The notes below the pieces were generated by a model. That model was not told where the DNA came from and ran no database searches. It saw only the letters and a list, made by a program, of their open reading frames with translations. The position numbers and the translations under genes are program-made. Shown here in pieces: positions 8,501 through 17,201 of a stretch of 46,271 bases of DNA. Each line of letters opens with the position of its first letter. Within the stretch, counting starts at the first letter, position 1. This stretch comes from JADGGM01 sp025449955 (GTDB lineage: Bacteria; Gemmatimonadota; Gemmatimonadetes; Gemmatimonadales; Gemmatimonadaceae): positions 1 to 46,271 of the forward strand of contig DATBNO010000101.1 in NCBI GenBank assembly GCA_036554285.1. Reading direction: 5' to 3'.

Positions 8501-9471
8501 GATGAAATCTCCACGGTTGATGAACGTCCGGGCAGTGGTGGTGCGTTCCGGTCGACGGCGCCGACGGTGGCGCCGAGTGGGCAGGGGGCCGACACGAGCG
8601 GAGCGGCGTGGACGCCGCGCGCCGACCAGGCGGCGGCCATGGCGGCCGCCACCTGGTCGGCGCGCTCGGTGGTGGCCACCGCCACCACCGACGATCCCGA
8701 ACCACTGAGCGTGGCGCCGAACGCGCCGGACGATCGCGCCGCCGCGACGACCTCGTCGTACCACGGGATGAGCGCACGCCGATACGGCACGTGCAGCGCG
8801 CCGTCGAGCCCCGCCGCGAGCAGATCCGCGCCGGCCGTGCGCAGGCCTAACACGAGCGCCGCCGCGGCGGCAGCCGCGGCTCGCGCCGCGGCGTGCGGCA
8901 GGACATCGGGGAGCGCGGCGCGGGCGCGGTGCGTGTCGACGGTGAAATCGGGAATCGCGAACGCGAAGCGCAGCGAGGGGTGCACGTCCACCGGCGCCGT
9001 CGTCACGCGGCCATCCGGCCGCGCCACCGCGAGCACCGCCCCGCCCAACACGGCGGGCGCGACGTTGTCGGGATGCCCTTCCCGCTCGCTGCCTAACGCA
9101 ATGATGTCCGCGGTGTCCGCCGCATCGCCGTAGAGCGCCGCCGCGGCCAACGCCCCGGCGACGAGCGCCGCGGCCGACGAACCCAACCCGCGCCCAACCG
9201 GAATGTCCGAGTCGGCGCTCACCACCAGCCGATCGGGCATCGCGCGCTTGGCGCGCGCGCATGCCACGCGGAATCCGGTCACGATGTGATCGTGCTCCGG
9301 CGCGATGTCGAGAGCAGCGAGCGTGCCCGCGCGGTGCACCGTGACGCCGGAGCCTTGGGCGCCCACGCCGACGGTCACATGCAGACGGCGATCGACCGCC
9401 ACGCCGACGCAGTCGAATCCGCCGCCCAAGTTGGACGCGGTCGCCGGTACCGACACCGACACCGTCATCAT
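8497..9471 (-). CDS. thrB: Homoserine kinase
   Basis: A 324-residue GHMP-family kinase that phosphorylates homoserine to O-phosphohomoserine using ATP. It starts MMTVSVSVPATASNLGGGFD, the expected N-terminal strand and substrate loop. The phosphate-binding loop PVGRGLGSSAAAL is near residue 90. The C-terminal GHMP motif GAFGATLSGSGSSV lies near residue 260. Length and motif spacing fit the family. The ATG at 9471 overlaps the thrC stop (ATGA), and the 3' end overlaps the sulfur-carrier gene in the same way, so the three are probably translated as a coupled set. Long Ala-rich stretches around residues 200-225 reflect the high G+C content. Confidence 0.93.
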   Translation of the reverse strand: MMTVSVSVPATASNLGGGFDCVGVAVDRRLHVTVGVGAQGSGVTVHRAGTLAALDIAPEHDHIVTGFRVACARAKRAMPDRLVVSADSDIPVGRGLGSSAAALVAGALAAAALYGDAADTADIIALGSEREGHPDNVAPAVLGGAVLAVARPDGRVTTAPVDVHPSLRFAFAIPDFTVDTHRARAALPDVLPHAAARAAAAAAAALVLGLRTAGADLLAAGLDGALHVPYRRALIPWYDEVVAAARSSGAFGATLSGSGSSVVAVATTERADQVAAAMAAAWSARGVHAAPLVSAPCPLGATVGAVDRNAPPLPGRSSTVEISS

Positions 9472-10748
9472 GCCGACTCGCTTCCGGCCGCGGCCGCCAG
9501 CGCCGCCACCTCGCGCAGACGCGCGTCGATCACCGGCGCCCGCGCGGCGAGGTCGCCTAACGCTTCGAGCGTCTTGAGTCCGTGGCCGGTGATGCAGAGC
9601 ACGAGCTCGTCGTCGGGGAGGAGGCGTCCGCTCCGTGCGAGCGCGAGTGCGGCGGCGACGGTCGTCCCGCCGGCGGTCTCGGCGAAGACGCCGCAGTCCT
9701 CGGCTAACGTGTGGATGCCGGCGACGATCGCGTCGTCGCCCACGTGCGATGCCCAACCGCCCGTCTCGCGAATGACGCGCGCCGCGGAGCGTCCGTCGGC
9801 CGGATTGCCGATGGCGATCGAGCGCGCGATGGTGCGCGGCTGCTCCGGGACGATCTCGTCATCGCCGCGCTCGACGAGCCGCGCGATGGGCGCGCATCCG
9901 GTGGCCTGCGCGCCGAAGATGCGGGGCAGCGTACCCTCCACCAGGCCGGCGCCGAGGAACTCGCCGAATCCTTTTCGCAGCTTGGTGACGAGCGATCCGC
10001 CGGCCATCGGCGCGATCACCGCCGATGGCAGGCGCCAGCCGAGCTGCTCCGCGATCTCGAAGGCCATCGTCTTGGAGCCTTCGCCGTAGTACGAGCGGAG
10101 GTTGACGTTCACGATGCCCCATCCGAACCGGTCCGCCGCCTGGGCGCAGAGGCGGTTGACGTCGTCGTACGTGCCGCGCACGCGGACCAGGTGCGGCGCG
10201 AAGATGGCGGTCGCGGCCACTTTGCCTAACTCGAGGTCGTGCGGGATGAAGACCCACGCATCGAGTCCGGCGCGCGCGGCCTGCGCGGCGACGGCGTTGG
10301 CGAGATTGCCGGTGGACGCGCAGCCGATCGTCCGCATGCCGAACGCGGCGGCGGCGTTGATGGCGACGGACACGACGCGATCCTTGAACGAGAGCGACGG
10401 GTGCGACACCGTGTCGTTCTTGATCCACGCGCGCGCGATGCCTAACCGACGGGCCAGGCGCGGCGCTTCGACGAGCGGCGTGCAGCCGGTGTCGCGCGAG
10501 TGGATTGGCTCGCCGGCGAGCGGCAGCCATTCGCGGTAGCGCCAGAGCGACGGCGCGCGGCCGGCGATGGTCGCCCGATCGGGCAGCGCACGCGCCGGAT
10601 CGTACACCGGCTCGAGCGGGCCCAAGCAGTCGTCGCAGATGGCCACCGGGGCCGCGTCGGCATTCCGGCCGCAATGGCGGCACACGAGCGGCAGCGCGCC
10701 CAGGGCGGGGGCGGCGGCGACGCGGTCGGGACTCACGGACATCGTCAT
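9468..10748 (-). CDS. thrC: Threonine synthase
   Basis: A 426-residue fold-type II PLP enzyme converting O-phosphohomoserine to threonine. An N-terminal Cys cluster (CRHCG, then CDDC about 15 residues on) resembles the zinc-ribbon-like start of archaeal/actinobacterial-type threonine synthases. The PLP lysine is in SLSFKDRVVSVA, the phosphate-anchoring segment is CASTGNLANAVAAQ, and a Gly-rich loop MAGGSLVTKL follows. Its immediate partner is thrB, which makes its substrate. The ATG at 10748 overlaps the panB stop; a second ATG at 10742 is possible. It shares its fold with cysteine and homocysteine synthases, which matters because a CysO-type sulfur donor lies in the same operon, but the sequence looks like an ordinary threonine synthase. 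Confidence 0.93.
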   Translation of the reverse strand: MTMSVSPDRVAAAPALGALPLVCRHCGRNADAAPVAICDDCLGPLEPVYDPARALPDRATIAGRAPSLWRYREWLPLAGEPIHSRDTGCTPLVEAPRLARRLGIARAWIKNDTVSHPSLSFKDRVVSVAINAAAAFGMRTIGCASTGNLANAVAAQAARAGLDAWVFIPHDLELGKVAATAIFAPHLVRVRGTYDDVNRLCAQAADRFGWGIVNVNLRSYYGEGSKTMAFEIAEQLGWRLPSAVIAPMAGGSLVTKLRKGFGEFLGAGLVEGTLPRIFGAQATGCAPIARLVERGDDEIVPEQPRTIARSIAIGNPADGRSAARVIRETGGWASHVGDDAIVAGIHTLAEDCGVFAETAGGTTVAAALALARSGRLLPDDELVLCITGHGLKTLEALGDLAARAPVIDARLREVAALAAAAGSESA

Positions 10749-11635
10749 GGCAGCGCTGGGGCGTAGGGGAGCGAGGCTTGGGCGCCTGACCCGCGCGCCG
10801 CGCGGATCTCGGCGTCGCACTCCGGTGCGAGCGGGTAGCAATGTTCGCTTGCCGGAAATCGGCCGGCGCGCACGTCGGCGGCGTACTCGCGCGTCGCACG
10901 CTCGATGTCGCGTCCGACTTCCGCGTAGCGTTTGACGAACCGCGGCCGGATCTCCCCGACGAAATTGCCGAGGACGTCGTGCGAGATGACTAACTGTCCG
11001 TCGAGGTGCGGGCCGGCGCCGATGCCGTACACCAGAATGCCGAGGCGGTCGGCGACCAACGCGGCGGCCTCGGCCGGCATGGCCTCGAGCAGTACCGCGA
11101 ACGCGCCCGCGTCCTCGAGCGCCAGTGCATCGTCGGCGATGCGGCGCACGGCGTCGAGCGTCTTGCCTTGCACGCGATAGCCGCCCAGTTGGGCGAGGCT
11201 CTGCGGCGTGAGGCCGAGGTGGCCCATCACCGCGATGCCGGCGTCGGTCATGGCGCGGACGCGGGGCGCGACGCGGCGTCCGCCCTCGCATTTCACCGCG
11301 TCGCAGCCCGCGGCCATGAACGCGCCCGCGTTCCGCACGGCGGCTTCATCCGACGGCTGGTACGAGAGAAACGGCAGGTCGCCGACGACGAAGGCGCGCC
11401 GCGCGCCGCGGCACACCGCGCGCACGAACATCAGCATCTCCTCCATTCCAATGCCTAACGTGTTAGGCAAGCCGAGCATCGTCATCGCCGCCGAGTCGCC
11501 CACGAGGATCATGTCCACGCCGGCGCGGTCGACGAACGTCGCCGTCGGGTAGTCGTAGGCGGTGATGAACACCGCCTTCTCGCCGCGCGCTTTGAGGGCG
11601 GCGAGCGTCGCCAGGGTCACTTTGCCGTCGGCCAT
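10745..11635 (-). CDS. panB: 3-methyl-2-oxobutanoate hydroxymethyltransferase (ketopantoate synthesis)
   Basis: A 296-residue TIM-barrel enzyme that transfers a hydroxymethyl group from methylene-tetrahydrofolate to ketoisovalerate, the first committed step to pantothenate and CoA. Family signatures are visible in order: ITAYDYPTA, the Mg-binding VGDSAAMTMLG, VVGDLPFLSYQ, VKCEGG, MGHLGLTPQS, and GIGAGPHLDGQ. The start follows GTGAGG, and the upstream aminotransferase ends 9 bases before it. Its stop overlaps the thrC start. A back-to-back pair of the dispersed heptamer lies inside it (11453-11468), encoding part of the segment after AMTMLG. Confidence 0.95.
   Translation of the reverse strand: MADGKVTLATLAALKARGEKAVFITAYDYPTATFVDRAGVDMILVGDSAAMTMLGLPNTLGIGMEEMLMFVRAVCRGARRAFVVGDLPFLSYQPSDEAAVRNAGAFMAAGCDAVKCEGGRRVAPRVRAMTDAGIAVMGHLGLTPQSLAQLGGYRVQGKTLDAVRRIADDALALEDAGAFAVLLEAMPAEAAALVADRLGILVYGIGAGPHLDGQLVISHDVLGNFVGEIRPRFVKRYAEVGRDIERATREYAADVRAGRFPASEHCYPLAPECDAEIRAARGSGAQASLPYAPALP
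11453..11468. repeat. Inverted pair of the dispersed heptamer inside panB
   Basis: GCCTAAC and its exact reverse complement GTTAGGC lie head-to-head, separated by two bases (GT). With flanking T and A the arms are 8 bases each. It is the only tightly paired copy that I found in the window. It lies within coding sequence, so it is not an obvious terminator. It could form a cruciform or a two-subunit protein site. Confidence 0.8.
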
Positions 11636-11644
11636 GTGGATGCC

Positions 11645-12877
11645 TCACGAACGCGAGGAGAGATCGGCGGCCCAGTCAGTGAGCCGCGAGACCGCCAATG
11701 TGATGCGCTCCGGCGCCGTCGCGTAGGACAGGCGCAGATGCCCGTCGCCGCCCGCGCCGAAGCCGGTGCCCGCGAGCGTCGCGACGCCGTGGCGCTCGAG
11801 GAGCGCGTCGGCCGCTTGGTTCACCGTGAGGCCGCTGCGCTCGAGCAGCGGCGCGATGTCGGGGAACGCGTAGAACGCGGCGACCGGTTCGGCGATGCGG
11901 ACGCCGTCGATCGACGCGAGTCCGCGAACGAGCGCATCGCGTGTGCCGCGCAGGCGTGCCACCAGGTCGCCCACGCAGTGCTGCGACCCGGTGAGCGCCG
12001 CGATGCCGGCATGCTGCACGAACGGCGGCGCGCACGACGTGTTGTTGATGATGAGCGTCGACACGTGCTCGACTAACGGAGCGGGCATCACCGCGAAGCC
12101 CAACCGCCAGCCCGTCATCGCGTACGTCTTGGAGAAGCTGTCGACGAGCACCGTGCGCTCGGCGAGTCCCGGCCGCGACGCGATGCTCTCGTGGCGGCCG
12201 GCGAAGATGAGACGGCCGTACACTTCGTCCGACAGCACGCGCAGGTCGTGCTCGAGCACCAGATCGGCCAGGGCATCGAGCTCGGCCGGCGCGATGAGCG
12301 AGCCGGTCGGATTGTGCGGCGCGTTGAGGACGAGGAGCCTGGTGCGCGGCCCGATCCCGGCCGCGACCTCCGACGCCGAGAGGCCGTCGGCTCCGGTTCG
12401 CACGGCGTAGGGGACCGGCCGCGCTCCGCCTAACCGGGCCACCGACTCGTAGATCGGGAACCCCGGATCCGGCACGAGCACCTCGTCGCCCGGCTCGGTG
12501 AGCGCCAGCAGCGTGTACAGCATGAGCGGTTTCGCACCCGACGTGACGACCACGTTCTCTGCCGCGCAGGGAATGCCGCGTGCGCGGACCGTGTCGGCGA
12601 TCGCGCCGCGCAGTTCGGGGATGCCGACCGGCGCCACGTAGCCGGTAAGGCCGTCGCGCAGCGCGCGGACGCCCGCTTCGACGATGTGCGGCGGCGTCGG
12701 AATGCCGGGCTCGCCGATGTGCAGCAGCACCACATCCCGACCCGACTCGGCGACGCGCCGCGCGGCGGCGGCCACCGCGAACGCGGTTTCCGTTCCGAGC
12801 GCGCGCACGCGCTCGGTGGCGGACGGCTGCGATGCGTGACGCGAGCGGTCGGGGTCGGCGGTTCGAGTTGCACCCAT
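11645..12877 (-). CDS. Class I/II pyridoxal-phosphate aminotransferase
   Basis: A 410-residue fold-type I aminotransferase. Visible motifs are HIGEPGIPTPP (substrate loop), TSGAKPLMLYTLLAL, NAPHNPTGS, SDEVYGRL, the PLP lysine in SFSKTYAMTGWRLGF, and LRLSYAT (carboxylate-binding Arg). The group includes aspartate, alanine and branched-chain-type enzymes, and the sequence does not settle the substrate. As first gene of the panB-thrC-thrB operon it may supply aspartate or interconvert ketoisovalerate and valine. I chose the ATG at 12877; an in-frame GTG at 12886 is possible, and neither has a good ribosome site. A strong hairpin with a U-tract lies 26 bases upstream of the ATG. Confidence 0.88.
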   Translation of the reverse strand: MGATRTADPDRSRHASQPSATERVRALGTETAFAVAAAARRVAESGRDVVLLHIGEPGIPTPPHIVEAGVRALRDGLTGYVAPVGIPELRGAIADTVRARGIPCAAENVVVTSGAKPLMLYTLLALTEPGDEVLVPDPGFPIYESVARLGGARPVPYAVRTGADGLSASEVAAGIGPRTRLLVLNAPHNPTGSLIAPAELDALADLVLEHDLRVLSDEVYGRLIFAGRHESIASRPGLAERTVLVDSFSKTYAMTGWRLGFAVMPAPLVEHVSTLIINNTSCAPPFVQHAGIAALTGSQHCVGDLVARLRGTRDALVRGLASIDGVRIAEPVAAFYAFPDIAPLLERSGLTVNQAADALLERHGVATLAGTGFGAGGDGHLRLSYATAPERITLAVSRLTDWAADLSSRS

Positions 12878-12902
12878 GGCGATCACTGGAATGAGTTAGG
12901 CG

Positions 12903-12933
12903 AAAAAAAAGACCGCTCGTTTTGCGAGCGGCC
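12903..12933 (-). terminator. Intrinsic terminator in the leader of the aminotransferase-panB-thr operon
   Basis: Read on the minus strand, GGCCGCTCG-CAAAA-CGAGCGGTC forms a 9-pair stem with a 5-base loop, followed directly by eight T. It ends 26 bases before the ATG of the aminotransferase and downstream of the only good promoter I see for that operon. It therefore sits inside the leader, and read-through must be allowed for the operon to be expressed. It is either an attenuator or the end of a separate small RNA. Confidence 0.8.
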
Positions 12934-12961
12934 GGGAACGACGTGTGCGCGGTACCGTTAG

Positions 12962-13020
12962 ACGATGCGCAAACGACTCCCCGGACGCTCGAAAGCGCCG
13001 GCCATGGCCGTCCGCATCGT
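12962..13020 (-). other. Structured RNA segment of unknown class in the operon leader
   Basis: On the minus strand, ACGATGCG (13020-13013) pairs perfectly with CGCATCGT (12969-12962). The stem encloses a self-complementary GGCCATGGCC and a hairpin CGCT-TTCG-AGCG at 12997-12986, with a GGAC/GTCC pairing around them. Further upstream GGGCG.TGGG and CCCA.CGCCC form another stable hairpin near 13023-13050. I recognise no known riboswitch core. The segment ends 29 bases before the terminator hairpin. Confidence 0.5.
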
Positions 13021-13117
13021 GGCGGGCGTGGGACATCCTACCCAGCGCCCGGGAACGTGAGCCAGCATCACAAGCAACTGCCTTGCACGTGGTGTGCGTG
13101 AAGACGACCGTGAAAAC

Positions 13118-13150
13118 AAAAAATCCCGTGCGACATGCCCGGGAGGTCGC
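13118..13150 (-). promoter_or_regulatory. Candidate attenuator: mutually exclusive hairpins with U-tract
   Basis: Two hairpins compete on the minus strand. The first pairs GCGAC (13150-13146) with GTCGC (13134-13130). The second pairs TCCCG (13144-13140) with CGGGA (13128-13124), extended inside by GC/GC, and runs straight into six T, a G and four more bases of T/C. The second is terminator-like and the first excludes it. The first hairpin begins 4 bases after the stop of a short open frame (13154-13198). A ribosome finishing that frame would block it and favour termination. Confidence 0.5.
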
Positions 13151-13153
13151 TTT

Positions 13154-13198
13154 TTAGCAGTTGTTTAACGTGGCTGCAATATGCGGGCAAATCACCAC
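13154..13198 (-). CDS. Possible 14-codon leader peptide
   Basis: An open frame GTG-GTG to TAA encoding VVICPHIAATLNNC starts about 14 bases after the predicted transcript start; AGTAGG lies just upstream as a weak ribosome site. The second GTG is better spaced and would give 13 residues. Codons for Val, Ile, Leu (a rare TTA), Thr, Ala, Asn and Cys are present, without the strong run of one amino acid that marks classic attenuators, so the sensed signal is unclear. Support is its position between a good promoter and the switching hairpins. Confidence 0.35.
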   Translation of the reverse strand: MVICPHIAATLNNC

Positions 13199-13218
13199 GG
13201 CCTACTGTTGTCTTGGGC

Positions 13219-13247
13219 AACGTACGAAATCGATCGGCGCCTGTCAA
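13219..13247 (-). promoter_or_regulatory. Sigma-70-type promoter for the aminotransferase-panB-thr operon
   Basis: On the minus strand a perfect TTGACA (13247-13242) is followed after 17 bases by TACGTT (13224-13219). Transcription would start near 13212, giving a leader of about 335 bases before the ATG at 12877. Bases 13248-13413, up to the divergent SBP56 gene, hold no further feature I can name. Confidence 0.65.
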
Positions 13248-13413
13248 GCGCGCCCCGAAACTCCGATGCCCGCGGCGCTCGCCGGCGCGCCGTCAGTGTG
13301 TTGAGTCCGTCGTGAAACCAAATTGGCGCACGCGGGGTTGCCTGAGAAATGCAACGCGCGCGACGCGTGTGACTGCGAGAGGCATGTCGCGCCCCGAATT
13401 CGAGAGGTGGCGG

Positions 13414-14820
13414 ATGACACTATGGCGACCCGATCCCTCCTTCTACCCATCGGCGCGCCTGGCGATGGAGGCGCCGCCGGAACGCGTGGCCTATGTGGCG
13501 GCGCTCAACTACGGCCGCAACGATCGCCCCGATGAGATCCGCGTGGTGGACGTCGATCCGGCGTCGCCGCGCTACGGCCAGGTGATCAACGCGCTCGCGC
13601 TCTCGCATGCGGGCGACGAGCTGCACCACTTCGGCTGGAGCGCCTGCAGCTCGGCGCTCTGTCCTAACGCACCGCATCCACACCTCGAGCGCCGCTATCT
13701 CGTGGTGCCGGGCATCCGGAGCTCCCGCATCTACATCATCGACACGAAGCCCGATCCGACGCGGCCGAGCATCGTGAAGGTGATCGAACCCGGCGAGGTG
13801 TTCGATCGAACGGGCTACAGCCGCCCGCACACCGTGCACTGCGGGCCGGACGCGATCTACGTCAGTGCGTTAGGCGCGGCGCCGGGCCGCGGCAGCGGCG
13901 ACGGCGGTCCGGGCGGCGTCTTCCTGCTCGATCACTATTCGTTCGAGGTCCTCGGCCCGTGGGAGCTCGATCGCGGCGACCAGCGGCTGGCGTACGACTT
14001 CTGGTGGCACTACGGCCACGACATCATGGTCACGAGCGAGTGGGGCGTGCCGCGGCAATTCGAGAACGGCGTCGTGCCCGAGGATCTGTTAGGTAATCGG
14101 TATGGCCATCGCCTGCACGTCTGGGATCTGCGTCGCCGTCGCCACCTGCAGTCCATCGAGCTCGGCCCCGAGCACCAGATGGTGCTCGAATTGCGGCCGG
14201 CGCACGACCCGACCAAGCAATACGGATTCGCCGGCGTCGTGATCAGTACCAAGGACCTCTCGGGATCCATCTGGACGTGGTATCGCGACAACGGCACGTT
14301 CAAGGCGAAGAAGACGATCAACATTCCGGCGGAGCCGGCCGACGAACGCGTCTTGCCGCCGGCGCTCAAGCCGTTCAAGGCCGTGCCGCCGCTCATCACC
14401 GACATCGATCTGTCGCTCGACGATCGATTGCTCTACGTGTCGTGTTGGGGCACCGGCGAGCTGCGCCAATACGATGTGAGCGATCCGTTCGCGCCGAAGC
14501 AGGTGGGCTCGGTGAAGATCGGCGGCATCGTCAATCGCGCGGCGCATCCCGCGAGCGGCCCGCTCAACGGCGGTCCGCAGATGGTGGAGTTGAGCCGCGA
14601 CGGCAAGCGCGTCTACTTCACGAATTCGCTCTACAGCACGTGGGACGACCAGTTCTATCCCGACGGCCTCACGGGGTGGATGGTGAAGGCCGATGTTGCG
14701 CCTAACGGTGGGATGACGCTCGATCCGCGCTTCTTCCTGGAGTCGGGCGACACGCGGCCGCACCAGGTGCGGCTCGAGGGCGGGGACGCGTCCACTGATA
14801 CATTCTGCTTTCCCTCATGA
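13414..14820 (+). CDS. SBP56-family protein, methanethiol oxidase-like
   Basis: A 468-residue beta-propeller protein of the selenium-binding protein 56 family, whose studied members oxidise methanethiol to formaldehyde, H2S and H2O2 with copper. It begins MTLWRPDPSFYPSARLAMEA, the usual N-terminus. It contains HFGWSACSS, VPGIRSSRIYIIDT, the His-rich FWWHYGHDIMVTSEWG, and ITDIDLSLDDRLLYVSCWGTGEL. The start ATG at 13414 is preceded by GAGAGGTGG; the open frame reaches 93 codons further upstream but without family sequence. The conserved CSSC site appears here as CSSALC. The C-terminus ends TDTFCFPS, shifted from the usual form, next to an overlapping membrane-protein gene. No Sec or Tat signal is evident from this start. 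Confidence 0.92.
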   Translation: MTLWRPDPSFYPSARLAMEAPPERVAYVAALNYGRNDRPDEIRVVDVDPASPRYGQVINALALSHAGDELHHFGWSACSSALCPNAPHPHLERRYLVVPGIRSSRIYIIDTKPDPTRPSIVKVIEPGEVFDRTGYSRPHTVHCGPDAIYVSALGAAPGRGSGDGGPGGVFLLDHYSFEVLGPWELDRGDQRLAYDFWWHYGHDIMVTSEWGVPRQFENGVVPEDLLGNRYGHRLHVWDLRRRRHLQSIELGPEHQMVLELRPAHDPTKQYGFAGVVISTKDLSGSIWTWYRDNGTFKAKKTINIPAEPADERVLPPALKPFKAVPPLITDIDLSLDDRLLYVSCWGTGELRQYDVSDPFAPKQVGSVKIGGIVNRAAHPASGPLNGGPQMVELSRDGKRVYFTNSLYSTWDDQFYPDGLTGWMVKADVAPNGGMTLDPRFFLESGDTRPHQVRLEGGDASTDTFCFPS

Positions 14821-14842
14821 CCATGCCGGATCGTGGCTCGCG

Positions 14843-15414
14843 GTGGCGGCGTTCGGCGCCTACCACGGCCTCAATCCCGGCATGGGTTGGCTGTTCGCGC
14901 TCTCGCTCGGCTTGCAGCGGCGGAGCGAGCGCGCGATCGCGCTGGCGCTGATCCCGATCGCCGCCGGCCACGCGGCGTCGGTCGCCATCGCGGCCGGCGC
15001 CGTGCTTGCGTTAGGCGCGCTGGTATCGCCGCGCGACCTCGAGATCGCGTCGGCCTGCGTGCTGCTCGCCTTCGGCGCCTACAAGCTGCGCACGTACTAT
15101 CGGCATCCGCGGTGGGTCGGCATGCAGGTGAGCATGCTCGACCTCGTGTGGTGGTCGTTCCTCATGGCCACCGCCCACGGCGCCGGCCTGATGATCGCGC
15201 CCACGCTGATCACGCTCTCGGATACGCCGCACCCGGACTCGGCGCCGCTCGCGCTCGCCGTGGCCATTCACACCGCGGCGATGCTCGCCGTCATGGCGCT
15301 CGTCTCGTGGATCGTTTATAAAAAGGTAGGGCTGGCCGTACTGCGCACGAGCTGGGTGAACTTCGATCTCATCTGGGCGGTGGCGTTGTTGATCGTCGGA
15401 AGCGTGGCGTTGCT

Positions 15415-15418
<4 letters not shown>
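14843..15418 (+). CDS. Membrane protein of unknown function
   Basis: A 191-residue hydrophobic protein with about five or six membrane helices. The conserved-looking N-terminal block is FGAYHGLNPGMGWLFALSLG, followed by an Arg-rich loop and a His in AAGHAAS. The annotated start is a GTG at 14843. The same frame continues upstream through HDHAGSWLA, which looks like genuine protein, so translation may begin inside the end of the SBP56 gene, perhaps at a CTG at 14795. Histidines in or beside several helices (YHGLNP, AAGHA, TAHGAG, AIHTAA) could bind a metal. The gene overlaps the SBP56 reading frame or nearly so, and overlaps the next gene by ATGA, suggesting a three-gene operon. I do not recognise a function. 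Confidence 0.75.
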
Positions 15419-17103
<1,685 letters not shown>

Positions 17104-17201
17104 TCGCGCGTGCGCAGCTCGCGCACGTAACGCGAATGCGATGTGGCTCGTCCGATTAAGGGCTTCTCATCCATCACGCTGTTCATGTCACGGGTTTGAC
17201 G

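Noticed and set aside
12945..12960. T-box-like ACGGTACCGCG (minus strand) before the leader terminator
   Set aside because: It resembles the T-box core GGNACCGCG, but the first base of the tRNA-binding bulge is C where U is needed to pair with the tRNA 3' end. I also could not find a convincing Stem I with specifier loop. Kept only as part of the unknown structured leader.
12900..13160. 6S RNA, tmRNA or RNase P RNA on the minus strand
   Set aside because: The region is structured and ends in a terminator, but none of the conserved sequence cores of tmRNA or RNase P RNA is visible, and no long 6S-type single hairpin can be drawn.
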